From positions 3,362 through 8,653 of the forward strand of contig DNSU01000179.1 in NCBI GenBank assembly GCA_003499585.1: DNA of 5,292 bases, in the 5' to 3' direction. The notes under the pieces are model-generated. The model worked only from the letters and a program-made list of their open reading frames with translations. It did not search any database and was not told the origin of the DNA. Shown here piece after piece: positions 1 through 5,292 of the stretch. Source of the stretch: Cyanobacteria bacterium UBA9579 (GTDB lineage: Bacteria > Cyanobacteriota > Vampirovibrionia > Gastranaerophilales > UBA9579). The position numbers were made by a program, and so were the translations under genes. Each line of letters starts with the position of its first letter. Position 1 is the first letter of the stretch.

Positions 1-207
1 TTTGTTTATGCACGATTTATCGGTTTAAAATAATCATTTAGGGGTTACAAATTCTGGTCTTTTCTTAATAAATCTAAATAAATGAGATGGAAACAATAGA
101 AATTATCAAAGTATAGTTCTTAAAGTACCGATATACATAGTATAAAGTTATTGCCTTATTAAAATATTTTGTATTCAGGGTTTATGTAGTGTTTAGGGAA
201 AGACCTT

Positions 208-1302
208 ATGCTTAGTGATATTCAAGAGCAGCCTCAAATTATTAATAAGCTGGTAAAAAAATATTTACCAGAAGGCATGCCGGTACAGGAAATCAGTATA
301 AATATTCCTGAGATAAAAAGTCTAAGTAAAATTTATATTGTAGCCAGCGGTTCTTCCAGAAATGTCGGTAATATTGCGAAGTATTTTCTTGAAAGTGTGA
401 CAAATATACCTGTATTTGTCGATTATGCCAGTGAATTTGCGCATAGAAATCCAAGTCTTGATAAAAATGATCTGGTTATTGCAATATCTCAATCGGGAGA
501 AACAGCTGATACTTTTGCTGCTTTGAATGTTGCCATGCAAAAAGGTGCTCATACCTTTGCATTAACTAATAATCCTGACTCAAAAATTTATAATCTTGCA
601 CATTCAAAGATACAGGTTGGAGCAGGCAAGGAAATCAGCATCCCTGCTACAAAATCATTTACTGCACAATTGCTTAATCTTTATATACTGGCACTATATC
701 TTGCAGAAAAAAGGAAATCTATTTCCGGCAAAAAAATACAGGCATTGAAAACCGAATTACATACTCTTGGAACTAAAATAGAACAATTTTTAGAAAATAC
801 AAACGGAATTATTGAGGCAGCAGAAAAAATTAAAGACGCAAAAAGCTTAGTACTGTTAGGTCGAGGCGCTAATTCAGCTGTTGCTGAAGAGGGAGCATTA
901 AAAATCAAAGAAACAAGCTATATTGATGCAAATGGATATCCTTCAGGTGAATTTTTACATGGTTATGTTGCAATTATAGATGAATATATTCCTGTCATAT
1001 CCATAATTGCTCCTTTTGAGATTGATAATAAGAACTATAATTTAGCTATTTCTAATACCGAAGATGTTAAGCAAAAAAGAAATCCGGATTTAATCATAAT
1101 TAAGAGCCAGGAAGATATTTTAATTGAGAGCAGATTGTTATTTGAGAATGCTATTTTTATAAATATTCCTCAGGCCAGCAGTGAAATAACTCCAATATTT
1201 GCGGTAATAAGTCTGCAGCTTTTATCTTTCAAAATAGCCGAGCTTTTAGGCAGAGATGTAAATAATCCCAGAAGTCTGACAAAGGCAATTACATCCGAGT
1301 AA
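208..1302 (+). CDS. Stand-alone double-SIS sugar-phosphate isomerase/deaminase (GlmS isomerase-half homologue)
   Basis: This 364-residue protein matches the C-terminal isomerase half of glucosamine-6-phosphate synthase from its first residues to its last. It opens with MLSDIQEQP, the start of the GlmS isomerase domain, and ends with DVNNPRSLTKAITSE (350-364), like the GlmS tail. SIS domain 1 carries SGSS (47-50), ASEF (74-77), SQSGET (94-99) and AGKEISIPATKSF (139-151). SIS domain 2 carries LGRG (217-220), EEGALKIKE (227-235) and GEFLHG (247-252). By alignment, E235, H251 and K359 correspond to E. coli GlmS E488, H504 and K603, so the sugar-isomerising residues appear kept. There is no N-terminal Cys glutaminase domain. 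Known relatives of this form include NagB-II-type glucosamine-6-phosphate deaminases and AgaS/FrlB-type enzymes, so the reaction is probably GlcN6P to Fru6P plus ammonia, or a related one. The exact substrate is uncertain. The ATG at 208 follows AGGGAAAG (195-202) at a good distance. The gene stands alone; the next one has its own 157-nt upstream gap. The enzyme is presumably cytosolic. Confidence 0.88.
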   Translation: MLSDIQEQPQIINKLVKKYLPEGMPVQEISINIPEIKSLSKIYIVASGSSRNVGNIAKYFLESVTNIPVFVDYASEFAHRNPSLDKNDLVIAISQSGETADTFAALNVAMQKGAHTFALTNNPDSKIYNLAHSKIQVGAGKEISIPATKSFTAQLLNLYILALYLAEKRKSISGKKIQALKTELHTLGTKIEQFLENTNGIIEAAEKIKDAKSLVLLGRGANSAVAEEGALKIKETSYIDANGYPSGEFLHGYVAIIDEYIPVISIIAPFEIDNKNYNLAISNTEDVKQKRNPDLIIIKSQEDILIESRLLFENAIFINIPQASSEITPIFAVISLQLLSFKIAELLGRDVNNPRSLTKAITSE

Positions 1303-1334
1303 AAGGGGATCTCTCCTTAAAGCCTTTTGTTTTT
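1301..1334 (+). terminator. Weak candidate intrinsic terminator after the SIS gene
   Basis: AAAAGG (1301-1306) can pair with CCTTTT (1323-1328), followed by GTTTTT. Alternatively AAGGGG (1303-1308) pairs with CTCCTT (1313-1318), including one G-U pair, around a 4-nt loop. The T-rich run 1325-1334 follows. The stem begins inside the TAA stop codon. The two foldings compete and both stems are short, so this is only a candidate. Confidence 0.4.
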
Positions 1335-1343
1335 ATAAACTAG

Positions 1344-1372
1344 TTATTGATACAAAAAAAATCTGCTAAAAT
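1344..1372 (+). promoter_or_regulatory. Candidate promoter for the membrane-anchored TPR gene
   Basis: TAAAAT (1367-1372) preceded by TG at 1364-1365 forms an extended -10 element. The -35 is ambiguous: TTGATA (1347-1352) is the better match but lies only 14 nt away, while TTATTG (1344-1349) sits at 17 nt and is a poor match. It would give a leader of about 80 nt. In sequence this AT-rich such matches are common, so confidence is low. Confidence 0.3.
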
Positions 1373-1459
1373 AAAAATATAATTTATCTAATTTTAATTT
1401 TTAGATGAGTTATTAAACTTATTTTTGCTCGGTATTATTAATTAAGAATTGGAATTAAG

Positions 1460-2464
1460 ATGCTGACATTTATTTATTACTTTATATTAGCTCTGTTAAT
1501 AGGGGTATTGGGCGTATTACTATATTTCAGGTTTTTTAAAACAGATGGTAGCTATGAGGAAGAATATAACAAAGGAATAGATGCTTTTTCTGGTGAGGAT
1601 TATAATGGTTCAATAAAGGCCTTTAAAAAAGCCATAAAGATTGAGCCAGATAGACCAGAAGCATATTATAATCTTGGTCTTGTTTATCTTACTCAGGGAA
1701 ATTCTGATCAAGCAGAATCCAATTTGAAAAAATCCATAGGCCTGAATTCTCAAGATCCTGATGCGTATTATAATCTAGGGTTACTGTTATATAATAAAAA
1801 CATGAATAAAGAAGCTGCTGAACATTTTCAGGCTGCGATTAATCTGAGAGATGATGATCCGGACAGTTATTATAATCTAGGGCTGGCTTTAATAAAAGAT
1901 AAAAGATATGAAGATGCAATAATACATCTTGAAAAGGCAGTAGAGTTTTCTTCCAATAATATAGACTATATTTTTGCCCTGGCTGGGGCATATGATAATC
2001 AAAGTAATATATCTGGCATGCCAAGAGATGTAGAACGTGCTATAGAGGTATATATCAAGGTTGTAAAAATGGAACCCAAGAGTGAACAAGCCAATTTAAG
2101 GCTGGCTGTTTGTTATGCTAAAAAAGGACTTTGGGAAGAGTCAGTTAATTATTGTGAAACTGTTATTGAAATAAACAATAACTCTGCAGAAGCTCATAAT
2201 CAGCTTGGATTGGCGCTATATTGCCGGGGTAATATTGATGAAGCCACTTTAATGTATAAGAAGGCATTGGTTCTGGATCCTGATTATGCCCTTGCCTATA
2301 AAAATTTTGGTTATGCCCTTGAAAAGCAGGGTAATTTTCAGGAAGCTGTAGAATCATTCATTAAATTTGTTAAACTGTCACCTCCTGATGAAGCTGATCT
2401 GGATGAGATCAAACAGCACATAGAAGAGCTGAGAGAAAGTATAAAAATAAAAAATAAAGCGTAA
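1460..2464 (+). CDS. Membrane-anchored TPR-repeat protein
   Basis: The 334-residue product starts with one hydrophobic segment (about residues 3-23) followed by R24 and K27. Eight tetratricopeptide motifs of 34 residues then run from about residue 32 to 309. Approximate starts are 32, 66, 100, 134, 168, 208, 242 and 276. The fifth motif is stretched by a loop at about 180-190 (NISGMPRD). The tail 310-334 is a charged helix. The positive charges just after the membrane segment suggest that the TPR domain lies in the cytoplasm, as in LapB/YciM, but the C-terminal metal-binding cysteine pairs of LapB are absent. The family makes protein-protein scaffolds; no enzyme motif is visible, so partner and role are unknown. 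Motifs 2-4 carry YYNLG and are the most alike, also at DNA level. The ATG at 1460 has only a weak GGA (1451-1453) ribosome site but is the only start that keeps the membrane segment. The gene is followed by a strong terminator and faces another TPR gene. Confidence 0.85.
   Translation: MLTFIYYFILALLIGVLGVLLYFRFFKTDGSYEEEYNKGIDAFSGEDYNGSIKAFKKAIKIEPDRPEAYYNLGLVYLTQGNSDQAESNLKKSIGLNSQDPDAYYNLGLLLYNKNMNKEAAEHFQAAINLRDDDPDSYYNLGLALIKDKRYEDAIIHLEKAVEFSSNNIDYIFALAGAYDNQSNISGMPRDVERAIEVYIKVVKMEPKSEQANLRLAVCYAKKGLWEESVNYCETVIEINNNSAEAHNQLGLALYCRGNIDEATLMYKKALVLDPDYALAYKNFGYALEKQGNFQEAVESFIKFVKLSPPDEADLDEIKQHIEELRESIKIKNKA
1664..1882 (+). repeat. Three in-phase DNA copies of a TPR helix segment
   Basis: The segment TATTATAATCT(A/T)GG occurs at 1664-1677, 1766-1779 and 1868-1881. 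The copies are exactly 102 bp apart, which is 34 codons, the length of one TPR unit. Each encodes Y-Y-N-L-G of helix A in motifs 2, 3 and 4. This is coding repeat, not a mobile element. It points to internal duplication of TPR units, or to strong constraint on these codons. Confidence 0.75.
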
Positions 2465-2481
2465 GATTTATTCTACGCTTT
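2456..2481. terminator. Bidirectional intrinsic terminator between convergent TPR genes
   Basis: AAAGCGTA (2456-2463) pairs perfectly with TACGCTTT (2474-2481) over 8 bp. After one bulged A, a further GA/TC pairing leaves a TTTAT loop. On the + strand the stem is followed by ACTTTTTAGG. On the - strand it is followed by a long T-rich run (complement of 2440-2455, ATTTTTTATTTTTAT). It can therefore stop transcription from both sides. The TAA stop of the + strand TPR gene (2462-2464) lies at the end of the 5' arm and the start of the loop. Confidence 0.82.
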
Positions 2482-2504
2482 ACTTTTTAGGTTTAATAGT
2501 GTTA

Positions 2505-3131
2505 TTAATTCTTCACATTAGATAAAAAGTCATATAAATCGAAATATTTCTGAGCTTTCTTTACGTTGCCTAGTGTTTCATATGTTAGAGCCAGATTATA
2601 ACATATATTTTGGTTGTCAGGGTTTAGCTTATGTGCTTTATTGAAATATTTTAAAGCTTTTTTATAAGCTTTAACGTTGTAATAAGAAATACCCAGATTA
2701 TAATATGCTGCATTAAACTTTTTATTAGCTTTAATGGCTGTGGTAAAGTTGTTGATAGCTGTAACTGTATTGCCGTTGTTAAAGTTTATAATTCCAAGAT
2801 TATAATAAGCGTAGGAGTTCTTTGGATTTATTTCAAGAACTCGTTGTAAATATTCAACAGCTTTATCGGTATTACCATCCTTATCATAGCAATTTGCAGT
2901 CAGAATTAAGGTTTCTTCATCAAAGTTATTAGAGTCAATGTTTTCAAGATAAGTTAATGCTTCTTTATAATTACCTTTTTTATAAGAAATTATTGCCTGA
3001 TCTTTCAGTATTTGAATGCTTTTGATTTGACTTTTTGGTGGATTATCAGTTAATTCTGTTGCTTGTGCCTGTGAGTTAATAAAAATTTGTAGAGATATTA
3101 CAAAAATACTGATTAAAATTTTTATTTTCAT
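2505..3131 (-). CDS. Secreted (Sec signal peptide) TPR-repeat protein
   Basis: The 208-residue product has a clear type I signal peptide. K2 and K4 form the basic end, residues 5-18 are hydrophobic, and AQA precedes a likely cut between A24 and T25. There is no lipobox cysteine, so it should be a soluble periplasmic or exported protein rather than a lipoprotein. Five TPR motifs follow at about 39-70, 73-104, 105-138, 139-172 and 173-203. Motifs 3 and 4 carry YYNLG, as in the neighbouring membrane TPR protein. No catalytic motif is visible, and the function is presumably as a scaffold or binding partner. The mature protein is almost entirely TPR. The ATG at 3131 has only a poor AGG-like ribosome site (complement of 3138-3140), but it sits correctly before the signal peptide and about 24 nt downstream of a well-matched promoter. 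The gene is monocistronic: its own promoter lies upstream and the shared bidirectional terminator downstream. Confidence 0.85.
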   Translation of the reverse strand: MKIKILISIFVISLQIFINSQAQATELTDNPPKSQIKSIQILKDQAIISYKKGNYKEALTYLENIDSNNFDEETLILTANCYDKDGNTDKAVEYLQRVLEINPKNSYAYYNLGIINFNNGNTVTAINNFTTAIKANKKFNAAYYNLGISYYNVKAYKKALKYFNKAHKLNPDNQNICYNLALTYETLGNVKKAQKYFDLYDFLSNVKN

Positions 3132-3161
3132 TTTTTGCCTGTGCTTTCTTAGTTGTAGCTG

Positions 3162-3191
3162 TTCATACTCATTTTAAGACATAAGTGTCAA
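3162..3191 (-). promoter_or_regulatory. Sigma-70-type promoter for the secreted TPR gene
   Basis: Read on the - strand, a perfect TTGACA -35 (complement of 3186-3191) is followed after 18 nt by TATGAA (complement of 3162-3167, four of six consensus bases). Transcription would start near 3155, giving a short leader of about 24 nt before the ATG at 3131. This is the best-matched promoter in the window. Confidence 0.65.
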
Positions 3192-3219
3192 TTTAAAAAG
3201 CTTTTTCTGGTAAAGTTAT

Positions 3220-3248
3220 TTATATTTTCTGCTACATTGCTCTATAAT
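3220..3248 (+). promoter_or_regulatory. Candidate promoter for the rplS-rbgA-rnhB operon
   Basis: A perfect TATAAT -10 lies at 3243-3248. The -35 position, 17 nt upstream (3220-3225, TTATAT), is a poor match. Transcription would start near 3255 and give a leader of about 180 nt before the rplS ATG. The direction fits the operon, and no other + strand candidate of this quality is seen between here and rplS. Confidence 0.5.
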
Positions 3249-3283
3249 AGTGCTGCAAAGGTTATCAGCCGTTAATTTAAGTA

Positions 3284-3300
3284 AGGTGATTTTATCACCT
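3284..3300 (+). promoter_or_regulatory. Perfect 7-bp hairpin in the rplS leader
   Basis: AGGTGAT (3284-3290) and ATCACCT (3294-3300) form a perfect 7-bp stem with a TTT loop. No T run follows, so it is unlikely to be an intrinsic terminator. It lies about 30 nt after the predicted transcription start and is a candidate structural or regulatory element of the rplS leader. Confidence 0.45.
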
Positions 3301-3361
3301 AGTTTATTAGTACTTGAATAAAAGATTCTTTTTGAATATTATCAACTATACATGATTTTTA

Positions 3362-3419
3362 ATATTGAGCATGATATCATTTATTGCTACAAGAGTTGAA
3401 TCAATATGTATCATAATAT
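3362..3419 (+). promoter_or_regulatory. Possible interrupted hairpin just before the rplS ribosome site
   Basis: Three short helices can stack. 3362-3366 pairs with 3415-3419, ATGATA (3371-3376) with TATCAT (3409-3414), and TATTG (3382-3386) with CAATA (3402-3406). They are separated by a 4-nt bulge and an internal loop, and close on a 15-nt loop. The base ends 2 nt before the AAGGA ribosome site at 3422. Almost all pairs are A-T, so chance folding in AT-rich sequence is a real alternative. Confidence 0.3.
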
Positions 3420-3421
3420 AT

Positions 3422-3430
3422 AAGGAAGAG
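3422..3430 (+). promoter_or_regulatory. Ribosome binding site deciding the rplS start
   Basis: AAGGAAGAG is a strong Shine-Dalgarno sequence. Its AAGGA core is 9 nt from the ATG at 3436 but only 3 nt from the in-frame GTG at 3430, which it overlaps. It therefore supports the ATG. Confidence 0.8.
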
Positions 3431-3435
3431 TGACG

Positions 3436-3786
3436 ATGAATCCTATAATTGATGAATTAGAAGCAGGCTATACCAAAAAAGAATTACCTGAATTAAATCC
3501 TGGCGATACAGTAAAAGTATTCGTTAGAATTAAAGAAGGTAACAAAGAAAGAACACAGGCTTTTGAAGGTGTAATTATTAAAATGCGCGGTAGCAGCGTT
3601 AACAAAACAGTTACCGTTAGAAGAGTGTTTCAGGGTATTGGCGTAGAAAGAGTATTCCCTGTTTACTCACCAAGAATTGAGAATATTCAGGTTCTCAGAA
3701 GAGGACATGTAAGAAGAGCAAAACTTTACTACTTACGTGGACTCACCGGTAAAGCTACACGTATTAAAGAAAAAGCTAGAAGATAA
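3436..3786 (+). CDS. rplS: 50S ribosomal protein L19
   Basis: The 116-residue product is bL19, a protein of the large subunit located near the interface with the 30S subunit. Family blocks are present in order: PGDTVKV (23-29), the [10 protein letters not shown] block (about 43-52), [15 protein letters not shown] (67-81), [14 protein letters not shown] (88-101) and the basic end [11 protein letters not shown] (106-116). Length agrees with the usual 115 or so residues. An in-frame GTG at 3430 would add two residues (Met-Thr), but it overlaps the ribosome site AAGGAAGAG (3422-3430). The ATG at 3436 lies 9 nt from AAGGA and gives the classic MNPIIDELE start, so I chose it. The gene leads an operon with rbgA and rnhB and is preceded by a long leader that may carry control elements. 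Confidence 0.97.
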   Translation: MNPIIDELEAGYTKKELPELNPGDTVKVFVRIKEGNKERTQAFEGVIIKMRGSSVNKTVTVRRVFQGIGVERVFPVYSPRIENIQVLRRGHVRRAKLYYLRGLTGKATRIKEKARR

Positions 3787-3790
3787 ATAA

Positions 3791-4642
3791 ATGCCTTTTA
3801 TACAATGGTATCCTGGCCATATAGCAAAGGCAGAAAGAAAATTACAGGAACAGACTGCTTTAGTTGATGTAATTCTGGAAATCATAGATGCTAGAATTCC
3901 GCTAAGCAGTTCTTATTTTGGTATAGAAAAATTAACAAGAAACAAGCCCAGGCTTCTTGTTATGAATAAAGCAGATCTCGCTGATCCGGAATTGAATAGC
4001 AAATGGCGGGATTATATGGCTGATAAAACTGGTTTAAAAGTCGTACTGACAAATTCTAATTCATCTAAAGATATATCTACTCTTATTAAAACTGCAATTG
4101 AATTAGGTAGACCTGAAATAGAAAAACTTGTTGCAAAAGGAAGAATGCCAAGGCCTGTAAGGGCAATGGCTATTGGCATGCCAAATGTCGGTAAGTCAAG
4201 CATAATCAATAAGCTTGTTAAAACAGCAAAGGCAAAGGTCGGGCCAAAAGCAGGAGTAACCAGAGCTGCTCAGTGGATAAGGATAAATCCGAAGCTTGAG
4301 TTTATGGATACTCCGGGGATTATTCCAATGAAGCTTGATAATCAGGAAAGAGCTGTAAAGCTTGCTGTAGTTAATTCGATTAGTGAAAATGCATATGATC
4401 TTGTCGAGATTGCTCAGGAACTGGTCAATATACTTTATGAGAGATATCCAGATTTATTAAAGAAGCATTATAAACTTGAAGAAATGAATGAGACTCCATC
4501 TCTGATTGATATTGCCAGATCAAGAAAATGGCTTTTACCGGGAGAAGAGCTGGATATCAATAGATGCGCTTCTATAGTTTTGTCTGATTTCAGGAATGGA
4601 AGAATAGGAAGAATTACTCTTGAAAGCGTGCCGGAAGAATAA
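3791..4642 (+). CDS. rbgA: Circularly permuted GTPase RbgA/YlqF, 50S subunit assembly factor
   Basis: The 283-residue product is a YlqF/YawG-family GTPase with permuted motif order G4-G5-G1-G2-G3. The N-terminus WYPGHIAKA (6-14) includes H10, matching the histidine needed for GTP hydrolysis in B. subtilis RbgA. NKAD (59-62) is G4 and TNS (87-89) lies at the G5 position. GMPNVGKSS (129-137) is the P-loop G1, GVTR (155-158) holds the G2 threonine, and DTPG (173-176) is G3. The C-terminal 100 residues form the helical RNA-binding region typical of the family. In B. subtilis the protein binds a late 50S precursor and promotes its maturation before release by GTP hydrolysis; that role is transferred here by homology. 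The length matches the family. The ATG lies only 4 nt after the rplS stop and has a weak ribosome site (AGAAG at 3778-3782), so translation is probably coupled to rplS. Confidence 0.95.
   Translation: MPFIQWYPGHIAKAERKLQEQTALVDVILEIIDARIPLSSSYFGIEKLTRNKPRLLVMNKADLADPELNSKWRDYMADKTGLKVVLTNSNSSKDISTLIKTAIELGRPEIEKLVAKGRMPRPVRAMAIGMPNVGKSSIINKLVKTAKAKVGPKAGVTRAAQWIRINPKLEFMDTPGIIPMKLDNQERAVKLAVVNSISENAYDLVEIAQELVNILYERYPDLLKKHYKLEEMNETPSLIDIARSRKWLLPGEELDINRCASIVLSDFRNGRIGRITLESVPEE
4606..4622 (+). promoter_or_regulatory. Ribosome binding site and TTG start of rnhB inside rbgA
   Basis: AGGAAG (4606-4611) lies 8 nt before a TTG codon (4620-4622), inside the last codons of rbgA. This decides the rnhB start. 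The next in-frame candidate, CTG at 4674, has no ribosome site and would leave almost nothing before the first catalytic strand. Confidence 0.65.
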
Positions 4643-5273
4643 AATAGTAGAATTAATCAAGTTTGATAAAAAACTGGCTAAGTTAAACTCAATAATAGGA
4701 GTTGATGAAGCCGGCAGAGGGCCATTGGCAGGAGCTGTCGTGGCTTGTGCTGTTTATTTCCCTGAGTTTAATAAAGAAGTAATCGAAACATTAAAATATC
4801 TTGATGATTCCAAACAATTAAGCCCTAAATTAAGGCAGGAATTATCTGATGAGATAAAGAAATTAGCTAAATATAGTATTCAAGAAGCCTCTGTTGCTGA
4901 GATTGAGAAGATAAATATATTGCAGGCATCTTTGCTTGCTATGAGTAGGGCATGTAAGGATTTAATCAGGCAGGTTAATTTCGATAAAGATCCTAAGCTT
5001 TTAATAGATGGCAAATTTCCAATCCCAAAGTTTAAAATAGATCAAATGCCTATAATTAAGGGTGATACAAAATCAGCCTCCATTGCTGCAGCAAGTATTC
5101 TGGCTAAAGTATACAGAGATGAGCAAATGTGCAAACTGGCGCAAGAATATCCTGTATACAATTGGCAGCAAAATAAAGGATACCCTACCAAGGCTCATAT
5201 TGCTGCAATTATAGAGCATGGATCTTGTTCCTGGCATAGAAAGACTTTTTTAAAGAAAGTTTTAACTGATTAA
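4620..5273 (+). CDS. rnhB: Ribonuclease HII
   Basis: The 217-residue product is a type 2 RNase H, which cuts the RNA strand of RNA-DNA hybrids and nicks at single ribonucleotides left in DNA, starting ribonucleotide excision repair. All family motifs are visible: GVDEAGRGPLAG (27-38) with catalytic D29 and E30 and the GRG substrate motif; DDSKQLS (62-68); LLIDG (127-131) with D130; KGD (147-149) leading into SIAAASILAKVYRD with D167; then GYPTKAH (187-193) and HGSCSWHRKTF (200-210). The four acidic metal-binding residues are therefore intact. Length is typical for bacterial RNase HII. It starts at TTG 4620 with a good ribosome site and overlaps the end of rbgA by 23 nt in another frame, which suggests translational coupling. 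It is the third gene of the rplS operon. The order rplS-ylqF-rnhB is also found in Bacillus. Only 19 bases follow, so whether the operon continues is not visible. Confidence 0.96.
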   Translation: MKACRKNKIVELIKFDKKLAKLNSIIGVDEAGRGPLAGAVVACAVYFPEFNKEVIETLKYLDDSKQLSPKLRQELSDEIKKLAKYSIQEASVAEIEKINILQASLLAMSRACKDLIRQVNFDKDPKLLIDGKFPIPKFKIDQMPIIKGDTKSASIAAASILAKVYRDEQMCKLAQEYPVYNWQQNKGYPTKAHIAAIIEHGSCSWHRKTFLKKVLTD

Positions 5274-5292
5274 ATGTAAAAATTTTAAAAAC

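Larger units (their letters stand above)
3132..3435. other. Divergent intergenic control region (304 bases, no gene)
   Basis: This gap separates the - strand secreted TPR gene from the rplS operon. It holds a promoter for each direction, a perfect 12-bp palindrome AAAAAGCTTTTT (3195-3206) between them, and a leader of roughly 180 nt before rplS with two possible hairpins. I found no supported coding sequence. The best small frame, 3352-3399 (15 codons), has no ribosome site. Confidence 0.7.

Noticed and set aside
1..33. An open frame from the left edge, ending in TAA at 31-33, reading FVYARFIGLK; possibly the tail of an upstream gene.
   Set aside because: Ten codons are too few to recognise a family, and the other two forward frames also stop soon. 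A real upstream gene end is possible but cannot be supported.
117..146. TTCTTA (117-122), then 18 nt, then TATAAA (141-146) as a promoter for the SIS gene.
   Set aside because: The -35 matches only three bases, and TATA-like hexamers are expected often in sequence this AT-rich.
322..552. Minus-strand open frames of 60-76 codons inside the SIS, TPR and rbgA genes (for example 322-552, 681-908, 1889-2089, 4012-4209).
   Set aside because: All lie antisense to well-supported genes, have no recognisable family motifs and look like shadow frames.
1386..1406. Inverted repeat ATCTAA/TTAGAT in the leader of the membrane TPR gene.
   Set aside because: The 6-bp arms are A/T-rich around a 9-nt loop, with no following T run; expected by chance here.
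3287..3322. Possible leader peptide starting GTG at 3287 (11 codons) in the rplS leader.
   Set aside because: The AAGG directly abuts the GTG with no spacing, and the codons show no run of one amino acid that would suggest attenuation.
3352..3399. Small open frame ATG 3352 to TGA 3399 (15 codons) in the rplS leader.
   Set aside because: No ribosome site lies upstream, and its sequence (MIFNIEHDIIYCYKS) has no recognisable feature.
3430..3435. GTG at 3430 as the rplS start, giving two extra residues.
   Set aside because: It overlaps the Shine-Dalgarno sequence, while the ATG at 3436 has ideal spacing and the conserved L19 N-terminus.
5271..5292. Terminator or next gene start after rnhB.
   Set aside because: Only 19 bases remain. 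They form an A/T-rich run without a clear stem, and the ATG at 5274 is followed at once by TAA.

Overview
The window is AT-rich (roughly one third G+C by eye). It uses the standard genetic code, and all six genes end in TAA. It holds six complete protein-coding genes: five on the + strand and one on the - strand. There are no RNA genes, insertion sequences, CRISPR arrays or signs of horizontal transfer. The gene order rplS - rbgA/ylqF - rnhB is the one known from Bacillus and other Firmicutes. The two TPR proteins with repeated 'YYNLG' helices, one of them with a clear Sec signal peptide, and the low G+C would suit a non-photosynthetic relative of Cyanobacteria (Vampirovibrionia/Melainabacteria, for example the gut Gastranaerophilales) at least as well as a Firmicute. 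This placement is inference. No rRNA or other decisive marker is present.

Layout: (1) 1-207 is an AT-rich leader with no recognisable gene beyond a possible 10-codon tail at the left edge. (2) 208-1302 encodes a stand-alone double-SIS protein equal to the isomerase half of glucosamine-6-phosphate synthase (GlmS) without its glutaminase half, followed by a weak candidate terminator. (3) 1460-2464 encodes a membrane-anchored protein with eight TPR motifs. It faces (4) 2505-3131 on the - strand, a secreted protein with five TPR motifs. The two genes converge on a strong bidirectional terminator at 2456-2481. (5) 3132-3435 is a 304-base divergent control region. It has a good promoter for the secreted TPR gene, a separate TATAAT promoter candidate firing towards rplS, and a leader of about 180 nt with two potential hairpins. 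(6) 3436-5273 is a tight operon: ribosomal protein L19, the 50S-assembly GTPase RbgA (4 nt downstream) and RNase HII (23-nt overlap, TTG start).

The operon links a 50S protein, a 50S assembly GTPase and an enzyme that removes ribonucleotides and RNA primers from DNA. Translation of all three is probably coupled. The SIS protein belongs to amino-sugar phosphate metabolism. The TPR proteins are probably scaffolds of unknown partners on the two sides of the inner membrane. Most of the window is ordinary housekeeping sequence. The points most worth a second look are the glutaminase-less GlmS-like protein, the long structured rplS leader, and the convergent TPR pair. I see no evidence for a novel multi-gene system.
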